Shown one piece after another: positions 1-6,251 of a stretch of 10,842 nucleotides of DNA; position 1 is the first letter of the stretch, and each line of letters starts with the position of its first letter. The translations under genes were made by a program, and so were the position numbers. This DNA is from Gemmatimonadota bacterium (lineage in GTDB: Bacteria; Latescibacterota; UBA2968; UBA8231): the NCBI GenBank assembly GCA_018673255.1, contig JABHDC010000176.1, forward strand, positions 1-10,842, written 5' to 3'. Below the pieces are notes generated by a model. The model was not told where the DNA came from. It saw nothing but the letters and a program-made list of their open reading frames with translations, and searched no databases.

Positions 1-741
1 CTGGTTGTAGAAGTTGGTGCCCTGATTGTCACCGTGATCGGGTGTGATGATCCACTGCGGCTCGCTCCACTGTTCGAAGTCGTCGCTGGTGCTCAACATG
101 CGGCTGCGGTTGCTGCCCGCCCGATCCTTGAGAAAGGCGTAGTAACGCCCGGTTGTCTTGTCCTGCCACAGACACTCAGCATCCTGGGTCGGCAATACCG
201 TGGAGAGACGCGTCCATTCCAGGCCATCGGGGGACACGTGAGGGAAGCCGCCACACAGATCGGGATCGTCGTTGTCGTGGTGGTAGATCAGCATCTTGTA
301 TCGACGCCGGGGATCCGGATCGATCAGGTCTTCGATGACGGAGAGCGAGTCGTTGAAGACCCCAGGCCAGTGCCAGATGATGTTGTTGTCAGGGAAGGTG
401 TCCTGGAGCATCAGATTGAGGGCTGGCCGGTGCCAGTGCACCCCGTCGTCCGACTCTGCGTAGCAACACACATGCTGCTGCGAACCGACATCGGAGTTGT
501 CGATGAGTACCGTCTCCCCTTCGAGGCCTAGGGGATAGGTGGTGGAGTAGAAGAATTTGAACTTCCCATCGACCTCGGAGCGAATCACACTCCCCCAGTG
601 AATCCCTGACACCTCCCACGCCATTTCGGCTTGAAAGACCGGATTGATGTCAAGCTTCCTCAACGGTTCCAGTCGGTCGTAGCACCTGTCTCTCTCGGTG
701 ATGTTCCCAGGACTGAACAGGACTTCCCGCAGGATACTCAT
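1..741 (-). CDS. Glycoside hydrolase family 32/43-like beta-propeller protein, 3' end cut by the window edge
   Basis: An open frame of 247 codons starts at ATG 739-741 (minus strand) and is still open at base 1, so the C-terminus lies outside the window. An AGAGGTGAGAG stretch just upstream of the ATG gives a good ribosome binding site. The protein begins MSILREVLFS with no signal peptide. It is rich in aromatic blade-like segments: YAESDDGVHWHRP near residues 94-107, NNIIWHW, DPDPRRRYKML, SPDGLEW, TGRYYAFLKDR and DDFEQWSEPQW. This pattern is typical of five-bladed beta-propeller proteins often annotated as GH32- or GH43-like in environmental bacteria. The catalytic acids cannot be assigned with confidence, and a non-enzymatic sugar-binding propeller remains possible. 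It is divergent from the molybdoenzyme gene across about 150 bp. Confidence 0.7.
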   Translation of the reverse strand, partial: MSILREVLFSPGNITERDRCYDRLEPLRKLDINPVFQAEMAWEVSGIHWGSVIRSEVDGKFKFFYSTTYPLGLEGETVLIDNSDVGSQQHVCCYAESDDGVHWHRPALNLMLQDTFPDNNIIWHWPGVFNDSLSVIEDLIDPDPRRRYKMLIYHHDNDDPDLCGGFPHVSPDGLEWTRLSTVLPTQDAECLWQDKTTGRYYAFLKDRAGSNRSRMLSTSDDFEQWSEPQWIITPDHGDNQGTNFYNQ

Positions 742-892
742 CTCTCACCTCTGACCATTTTGTACGTGATCGTCGCCGTGGGGCACCAACTTGCCCGAAG
801 TCTCCGGACTTCTCTTACTGCAAATGATACACTTACCTGCCTGTCTGCACGCCCATTGTCAGGATGTGTTGCTGACACCCAAGGAGCCTGCA
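742..892. promoter_or_regulatory. Divergent intergenic region with a short dyad
   Basis: This 151-bp gap separates two divergent starts (minus-strand ATG at 741 and plus-strand GTG at 893), so promoters for both genes are expected here. I could not find a convincing -35/-10 pair at proper spacing on either strand. The clearest structure is a dyad at 797-812, GAAGTC-TCCG-GACTTC: 6-bp perfect arms around a 4-base centre. It could be an operator or an mRNA hairpin. Function is inferred from position only. Confidence 0.3.
881..886 (+). promoter_or_regulatory. Ribosome binding site that fixes the molybdoenzyme start
   Basis: AAGGAG at 881-886 lies 6 bases upstream of GTG 893-895, which is in frame with the molybdopterin oxidoreductase. 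The longer frame back to TTG 791 would add 34 residues that look unlike any family N-terminus. The GTG is therefore the preferred start. Confidence 0.75.
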
Positions 893-3109
893 GTGCGAAC
901 GACAGCACTCTACCAGCGCCCTCGCCCCCAGGACACAGCCGACGAACGCATTGTCACCAGCACGTGCGCTCACAATTGCGGTGGCCGCTGCGTCGTCAAT
1001 GCTCACGTGCGCGAAGGCAGGATCGTCAAGATCAGCACCCAGCCCGGACCTTGGGATCCGGAGCTGCCGCCCCTGCATGCATGCGTCCGTGGTCAGGCCG
1101 CCGCAGACCGCGTCTATCATCCAGACCGGCTGAAGTACCCCATGCGTCGAGTCGGGCCTCGTGGCGCGGGCGAATTCGAGCGAATCTCCTGGGATGAGGC
1201 CCTCGACGAGACCGCGGCGCAGATGCTGCGGATCCGTGACACCCATGGCTCAGCCTCGATTCTCGACGCCTGCTTGAGTGGCAGCACCTCGGTGCTTCAC
1301 AGCAAGGCGGTGATCGTGCGTCTACTGAACATGTTCGGTGGTCGTGCCGAGATGTGGGGATCTGCATCCCATGAAGCGAATGTATTCGCTTCTCGACACA
1401 CCTTCGGCTCCGGTCCTGTAGGCCGGGAGCACGCTGACTTTGCCAACTCTAAACTGATCCTGATGTGGGGCTGGAGTCCAGGTGATGGCACCTTCGGCAC
1501 GGGCACCCTTGAGTATCTGAAACTGGCAAAGAAGAGTGGCACCCGGATCATCTGCGTAGATCCACGGCAGACCCATACCAGTACAACACTCGCCGATCAG
1601 CACATCTTCATCCGCCCATCCACAGACACGGCCATGCTCGTAGCCATGGCCTATGTCATCGTCTCAGAAGGCCTGCAGGATCAGGCCTATCTGGATCGGC
1701 ATGTCCTGGGTTTCGACGAGGCTCATCTGCCCGAGACCGCAGCACCGGGATCTTCCTATCGAGCCTATCTGCTGGGTGATGCAGATGGTGAACCCAAGAC
1801 CCCTGAATGGGCCGAAGCGATCACCGGTGTACCCGCCGAGACCATCGCTGCTCTCGCACGGGAATTCGCCACGGCGGGTCCCGCTGCCATCCAGTGTGGA
1901 CTGGCACCGGGAAGGACGGCGACGGGAGAACAATACCACCGTGCCGCCCATGCGCTGGCGGCCATGAGGGGCAACATCGGCGTGGCAGGTGGAAATACGG
2001 GAGACAGTCTGGGTTCACGCGGCTCGGCGGCAGACGTACCCAAGCTGTCGACGGGAGACAATCCGGTTAAGACGCGAGTGAATATGGCATTGATGGCCGA
2101 CATGCTGACGCGCGGCGAATCGGGTGGCTACCCCGCCGATATCAAGATGTATATCTCGGCCATGGGAAACGAGCTGAATCAGTATCCCAACACAGGAAAG
2201 ACGGCCAGGGCTCTCACGGATCCGGAGAATGTTGAATTCGTCCTGGTCTTCGAGCAATTCATGACACCCACAGCTAGATTCGCCGATATCCTGCTGCCCG
2301 CAACCACGTCCTGGGAGCGCAACGACATCCACCAGCCGTGGGGCGGCATCGGCAACTATGCCATCTTCATGAATCAGGCCATCGAACCGATGTACGAATG
2401 CCGAAATGACCTCGACATCTGCACCGATCTGGCTGAGCGGCTCGGGATCGAGGGCTACAACGACAAGTCTGATCTGGAGTGGTTGAGGCAATTCTGCGAT
2501 GACTCGCCAATCGATGACTTTGATGCATTCCGTGAACACGGTGTCATTCGCCTGCCGGATCCGGAGGACGCTGTGGCGTTCACAGCCCAGATACACGATC
2601 CAGCGCAGCATTCATTCAATACGCCCTCCGGCAAGATCGAGATCTACGCGACGGGGTTGGCAGACAATCCGGATCTCAATGGTCTGGGAGCAACACCGGC
2701 TGTGCCAACCTACATCCCCGTGGAACCACCCGAGGCCACGTACGGCCTGAGACTGCACTCGGCCAAGTCGAAGGCACGAACCCACTCGATCCATGCCAAT
2801 CAGCCCAAGCTGGCGCGTCTGGATCCACAGCGCATCTGGATACATCCCGATGATGCCGCTGAACGTGGAATCCAGGATGCCCAGAACGTGCGGGTCTTCA
2901 ATGACGAGGGAACGGTTGAGATTCCGGCTCACGTGACGGACCGAACGATGCCCGGTGTCGTGTCCATCAATGCCGGCGCCTGGTATGATCCTGCGGTGGA
3001 CGGAACCGACAGGGGAGGCTCGGTGAATGTGCTCACGCGCGATCAGCCCTCGCCGGGTGGATCACTTGCCCACAACACGTGTTTCGTCGAAGTCACTGGG
3101 TGCACCTAG
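893..3109 (+). CDS. Molybdopterin oxidoreductase, DMSO reductase family, DmsA-like catalytic subunit
   Basis: Counting from GTG 893 the protein is 738 residues. A [4Fe-4S] site is formed by Cys25, Cys29, Cys33 (CAHNCGGRC) and Cys64 (HACVRG), followed by the family segment RVYHPDRLKYPMRRVG and then FERISWDEAL. The stretch WGSASHEAN (155-163) holds the likely molybdenum ligand; Ser159 is my best candidate, as serine is the ligand in DmsA-type enzymes. The C-terminus has the dinucleotide-binding fold with SVNVLTRDQPSPGGSLAHNT, which closely matches DmsA-type ends. The likely reaction is two-electron reduction of an S- or N-oxide or a related oxo transfer; the substrate cannot be read from sequence. 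There is no twin-arginine leader (N-terminus VRTTALYQRPRPQD), so the mature protein appears cytoplasmic. No DmsB-like ferredoxin or DmsC-like membrane gene is adjacent. It ends in TAG 3107-3109, overlapping the convergent iron-sulfur gene. Confidence 0.92.
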   Translation: MRTTALYQRPRPQDTADERIVTSTCAHNCGGRCVVNAHVREGRIVKISTQPGPWDPELPPLHACVRGQAAADRVYHPDRLKYPMRRVGPRGAGEFERISWDEALDETAAQMLRIRDTHGSASILDACLSGSTSVLHSKAVIVRLLNMFGGRAEMWGSASHEANVFASRHTFGSGPVGREHADFANSKLILMWGWSPGDGTFGTGTLEYLKLAKKSGTRIICVDPRQTHTSTTLADQHIFIRPSTDTAMLVAMAYVIVSEGLQDQAYLDRHVLGFDEAHLPETAAPGSSYRAYLLGDADGEPKTPEWAEAITGVPAETIAALAREFATAGPAAIQCGLAPGRTATGEQYHRAAHALAAMRGNIGVAGGNTGDSLGSRGSAADVPKLSTGDNPVKTRVNMALMADMLTRGESGGYPADIKMYISAMGNELNQYPNTGKTARALTDPENVEFVLVFEQFMTPTARFADILLPATTSWERNDIHQPWGGIGNYAIFMNQAIEPMYECRNDLDICTDLAERLGIEGYNDKSDLEWLRQFCDDSPIDDFDAFREHGVIRLPDPEDAVAFTAQIHDPAQHSFNTPSGKIEIYATGLADNPDLNGLGATPAVPTYIPVEPPEATYGLRLHSAKSKARTHSIHANQPKLARLDPQRIWIHPDDAAERGIQDAQNVRVFNDEGTVEIPAHVTDRTMPGVVSINAGAWYDPAVDGTDRGGSVNVLTRDQPSPGGSLAHNTCFVEVTGCT

Positions 3110-3750
3110 GCTCCGTCGCCGGCATTCTCATCGAACTGGACATCCCAGTGCGCACCAGAGCAGAAGGGCTTGTTCTTACTGGCGCCGCAGCGACACAACG
3201 CGACGTGGTCGAGGGTCGCTCCTTCTGGTAATTCGACGCCTTCCAGCTTCACACCCCCACTACACACATAAGGCCCATTCGGGGCGATCCCAATCTGTGG
3301 ATCACCACCACGTTCGGCATGTTCCACACCATCGATGCTGTAGCTGAGCGCGCCCGAAGGACACTGCTTGATCGTCTCAATGATCTGCTCGGCGTCGGCT
3401 CCCTTGGCATCGATGAAGGGTTCGGTGCCCGGCCGGAAGACGGCTTTCAGGGTGCAGCGTCCGGCATGGGCACACAGACCACGGTTGTCGTGAACAACGA
3501 TGCCGTCGCCGGCGTAGTCTTCCCGCTGATCCGGCACGCGATTGGGATCTTTGTCGCTGGTGAAACCGTTGGTCTTATGGGCACCGTCACAGAACGGTTT
3601 GTTCTTGGAGCCCCCGCAGCGACACAGGGCCACGTTGCCCGACACTTCGTGCTGCGTCCCGTCCGCATAGCTGACAAGAACCGTCAGATTACTGCACAGA
3701 TAGGGCCCATCAGGCAATGCCTTGATCGTCTGTTTCTCGGTCGATTCCAT
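3106..3750 (-). CDS. CDGSH iron-sulfur protein with a central YjdI-type ferredoxin domain
   Basis: The 214-residue protein has three cofactor modules. The first CDGSH site is at residues 43-58 (Cys43, Cys45, Cys54, His58; CRCGGSKNKPFCDGAH) and the second at 186-201 (Cys186, Cys188, Cys197, His201). CDGSH domains bind a [2Fe-2S] cluster with three Cys and one His. Between them, residues 79-137 match the YjdI/Fer4_19 divergent ferredoxin domain: IVVHDNRGLC, CAHAGRC (Cys93, Cys99) and CPSGALSY (Cys130). In the second site the usual Asp after the third Cys is Ser (CSGAH), while the ligands are kept. There is no signal peptide. The role is likely electron transfer or cluster handling; no partner is proven. 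The start is ATG 3748-3750 with GGAAGAAGAG upstream. It lies 60 bp downstream of the sulfatase gene on the same strand, so it may be the last gene of that transcript. Its TAG stop (bases 3106-3108) overlaps the stop of the opposite gene. Confidence 0.93.
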   Translation of the reverse strand: MESTEKQTIKALPDGPYLCSNLTVLVSYADGTQHEVSGNVALCRCGGSKNKPFCDGAHKTNGFTSDKDPNRVPDQREDYAGDGIVVHDNRGLCAHAGRCTLKAVFRPGTEPFIDAKGADAEQIIETIKQCPSGALSYSIDGVEHAERGGDPQIGIAPNGPYVCSGGVKLEGVELPEGATLDHVALCRCGASKNKPFCSGAHWDVQFDENAGDGA

Positions 3751-3810
3751 CCGGCTCTTCTTCCTGGGTGATGTAAGAGTGTGCTGATGTGGTCGGCCCG
3801 ACTCCGCCGC

Positions 3811-5349
3811 TCACAGATAGTTGATACCGTAGTCGTGGTGTCGGGGCTGGGCGTGATTCGGCGCCCTGCCATCGGTACAGACAGGATGTGTTCGGCGTCC
3901 CGCCTCACCCCGCGCGGGGTGATCCCCTACCGTCGGCTGCGCCGTGACAACACGCGTCGTACGCGCCAGCCATTCCATGAGCCGCCTGCGACCCTCGTGC
4001 ACGACATCTGAGTGCTCGGGGTCATGGTAGAGGTTGCGACACTCGTCGGGGTCGGCTGCCATGTCGTACAACTCCCCCACATCCTCTCCACCGAACAGCT
4101 GTCGATCGTAGTGAACGAGACGCCAGCGGTCCCACCGCAGTGCCTTACTCAAGACATTCTCCGTGACCGCCGACTCTCGCACGGGCGTATCCTCACCATC
4201 CAGCAGTCGCGACAGATCATGACCATCGGCGGCGGCGAAATCGGACATGCCACACAGCGCCGACAGCGTCGGCAGCATATCGATGTTCTCCACCAGCTGT
4301 TCGCATACCGCACCGGGCGCTGTCCGACCCGGCACACGCCAGATCATCGGCACCCTGCACACAGCATCCGAACAGATACCCGGTGCCTTCTCTTCGATCC
4401 CGTGAATCCCGTGGTAGGCACCGTGGTCTGAGCCATAGATGACGATCGTGTCCTGAGCCAACCCCGACGCATCCAGATGGGCCAGCAGGCGGCCGAAGAC
4501 ATCGTCGATCTGACTGATGCAGGCCAGCGTGCCGCGCCAGGCTCGGCGCATGCCACCACGGGTGCCGCCGCCAAAGTCATCATCGTAGTCCCACTTGCGA
4601 TCGTGGAAGTTGTGCCACATCTGCTGGAAATGCGGCGGTCTGCCATCAGGCGGATGATCGATCGTGGGCGGCAGTTCGAGATCTTCGTCGTACAGATCCC
4701 AGAATCTCTGCTGCGGCAACAGCGGATGATGCGGTTTCTGGAAGGCCACCTGAATACAGAACGGCTGTTCCCGATCCGCATCCATGAATTCGATGGCTCG
4801 ATCCGCGCACCAATGCTCCAATGTGTGTTCGTAGGGCAGTTCAGAGGGGCGGGCATCGTGGGAGATGGTGCCCGATCCGTAGTGGTGGGCATTGTGCCAG
4901 CTGTCTTCCAGATGCCGCAGCCCCGCCTTCTCCAGATGTCGCAGGAAGTCCGAGTCCCCCACGACACCATCCGCTGTCTCGTAGGCATCACCAAAGACAT
5001 CCACATCTTCCGCGATCCAGTTCGCCGGTGATGTGGGCAGGTGCAGCTTACCGAATCCGGCTGTGCGATAGCCGTGGGACCGGGCATGACGGAAGAGATT
5101 GTCGAGACCCGCATTCGACGGACCTGACAGACCGTAGTAGCCATGGTTGTGGCAATACTGGCCCGACAGAATGCTGACGCGGCTCGGCGTGCAGATCGGA
5201 TTCTGACAATGCGCCTCGGTGAAGCGCGTTCCTGAAGCGGCAAAGTCGTCCAGGTGCGGCGTCAGAGCCTGAGCGTGACCGGCGCAACCCATCAGACTCG
5301 CATTGTGCTGATCGGCCAGGACCATCAGGATGTTCGGTGAACGTGCCAC
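3811..5349 (-). CDS. Type I (formylglycine-dependent) sulfatase, cytoplasmic
   Basis: This 512-residue member of the alkaline phosphatase/sulfatase superfamily hydrolyses sulfate esters after oxidation of an active-site Cys to formylglycine. The signature C-T-P-S-R is at residues 53-57, so Cys53 is the predicted formylglycine. Other visible sites are the N-terminal metal-binding ILMVLADQH (Asp13, Gln14), GKLHL (Lys101, His103), GSDHG (Asp308, His309) and Lys321. The second N-terminal acid is Gln rather than Asp, as in choline-sulfatase-like and phosphonate-hydrolase-like members. The protein starts MARSPNIL with no signal peptide, so it should act in the cytoplasm on an imported substrate. 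The start is GTG 5347-5349, with GGAGG at 5358-5362 (minus strand) 8 bases upstream. It begins 20 bp after the PhyH gene. The last 40 residues or so (after WLARTTRVVTAQPTVG) are Arg/His/Pro-rich and encoded partly by an 18-bp palindrome. The natural substrate is unknown. Confidence 0.93.
   Translation of the reverse strand: MARSPNILMVLADQHNASLMGCAGHAQALTPHLDDFAASGTRFTEAHCQNPICTPSRVSILSGQYCHNHGYYGLSGPSNAGLDNLFRHARSHGYRTAGFGKLHLPTSPANWIAEDVDVFGDAYETADGVVGDSDFLRHLEKAGLRHLEDSWHNAHHYGSGTISHDARPSELPYEHTLEHWCADRAIEFMDADREQPFCIQVAFQKPHHPLLPQQRFWDLYDEDLELPPTIDHPPDGRPPHFQQMWHNFHDRKWDYDDDFGGGTRGGMRRAWRGTLACISQIDDVFGRLLAHLDASGLAQDTIVIYGSDHGAYHGIHGIEEKAPGICSDAVCRVPMIWRVPGRTAPGAVCEQLVENIDMLPTLSALCGMSDFAAADGHDLSRLLDGEDTPVRESAVTENVLSKALRWDRWRLVHYDRQLFGGEDVGELYDMAADPDECRNLYHDPEHSDVVHEGRRRLMEWLARTTRVVTAQPTVGDHPARGEAGRRTHPVCTDGRAPNHAQPRHHDYGINYL
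3905..3922. repeat. 18-bp perfect palindrome inside the sulfatase 3' end
   Basis: TCACCCCGCGCGGGGTGA is identical to its own reverse complement. It falls in the codons for DHPARGE in the atypical C-terminal tail of the sulfatase. There is no T-run after it on either strand, so it is not a classical intrinsic terminator. It could be a protein-binding site, a cruciform or hairpin in the mRNA, or a chance result of GC-rich coding. Confidence 0.6.
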
Positions 5350-5369
5350 GAGATCATCCTCCAGTAGGT

Positions 5370-6197
5370 TCAGGAAACGGGCGCGAAGATCGGATGGGCC
5401 TTGGGGTCATCAGAGAGCACACCGTGCGTCTCGATCACCTGCAACTGGTGCGGCTTCACCGTGTCGAGATTCACATACCGACAGATCATCGATCGGCGAC
5501 GTGTGTTTGAGTGATTCGGCCCTGATCCGTGCGGCAGCTGAAGGTCGAAGATGATGGCATCGCCGGCAGACACTTCAGCATGCACCGCATCAGACACATC
5601 GAATTCGCCCTCTTCGAACCAGGCTTTGCCCGAGTCGGGACGAGGGAGGACGCCTTGCCTGTGCGCGCCGGGGATGACCTCGATGCAGCCATTCTCCCGC
5701 GTCGCATCATCCACGGCAATCCACACCGTCGCCACGTCCATCGGCTCGCTGTGGAAATAGGGTGCGTCCTGGTGCCACGGGTGTGCACTTCCCACCCTGG
5801 CCGGCTTCAGCTGCGCTTCATCCCCGAAGTATCTGATGTTCGCGCCATACAGCCCATGGATGAGCGACAGCAGGCGGGGATGGGTCACGAAGCGATTGAA
5901 GAACGGATCATTGCCGGCAAGTCGCTGCACCTTGCGGATGTGATCGATGGGATCGCCCGTCGGCTCACCCCGATCTTTCACACCTGGTTCCACCTGCCGG
6001 TGGATCCCCTCATTCAGTTCACCTCTGGCCGCCGCATCCAGCCGCTGCGCCAGGGCCATCAGCAGGGGCGGCGTAACGAGATTCCGGGCGACAAAGAAGC
6101 CCTGCGCTCTGTACGCCTCCTGTTCAGCCTGGGTGACCTCGTAAGGTTCGCCCGCCGTGAACAGTCTATCGGGTGAAACGTGATCCTCAGTAGTCAT
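5370..6197 (-). CDS. Phytanoyl-CoA dioxygenase (PhyH) family Fe(II)/2-oxoglutarate oxygenase
   Basis: The protein has 275 residues from ATG 6195-6197. The start was chosen because GAGGAG (minus strand, bases 6202-6207) sits 4 bases upstream; an earlier in-frame GTG at 6209 would place this site inside the gene. The iron-binding triad is visible as His142-x-Asp144 (PWHQDAPYF) and the distal His223 in LPHGSGPNHS, with the 2-oxoglutarate-binding Arg among residues 233-235. The segment NGCIEVIPGAHRQG (169-182) and AGDAIIFD (211-218) are standard for PhyH-family proteins. They hydroxylate or oxidatively demethylate small organic molecules using O2 and 2-oxoglutarate; the substrate here is unknown. 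The protein is soluble with no leader. It lies 20 bp before the sulfatase and is probably co-transcribed with it. The antiporter gene ends 54 bp upstream. Confidence 0.93.
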   Translation of the reverse strand: MTTEDHVSPDRLFTAGEPYEVTQAEQEAYRAQGFFVARNLVTPPLLMALAQRLDAAARGELNEGIHRQVEPGVKDRGEPTGDPIDHIRKVQRLAGNDPFFNRFVTHPRLLSLIHGLYGANIRYFGDEAQLKPARVGSAHPWHQDAPYFHSEPMDVATVWIAVDDATRENGCIEVIPGAHRQGVLPRPDSGKAWFEEGEFDVSDAVHAEVSAGDAIIFDLQLPHGSGPNHSNTRRRSMICRYVNLDTVKPHQLQVIETHGVLSDDPKAHPIFAPVS

Positions 6198-6201
6198 GCG
6201 A

Positions 6202-6207
6202 CTCCTC
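6202..6207 (-). promoter_or_regulatory. Ribosome binding site that fixes the PhyH start
   Basis: Read on the minus strand, the site is GAGGAG followed by TCGC and then ATG 6197. A longer frame begins at GTG 6209 but would overlap this site. The ATG is therefore preferred. Confidence 0.65.
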
Positions 6208-6251
6208 ACGCCCCGCCCAGTGGACCGCCATCGCTCGCGCCCTGCGCGTGA

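Noticed and set aside
34..531. Plus-strand frame of 165 codons over the glycosidase-like gene
   Set aside because: The minus strand gives a continuous propeller-like protein with a ribosome binding site. The plus frame is Val/Arg-rich with no domain.
791..892. Longer molybdoenzyme N-terminus starting at TTG 791
   Set aside because: The extra 34 residues have no family likeness or twin-arginine motif, and AAGGAG sits right before GTG 893.
3099..3110. Short overlapping palindromes (GGTGCACC, CCTAGG) at the convergent gene ends as a terminator
   Set aside because: The arms are too short, with no loop and no T-run.
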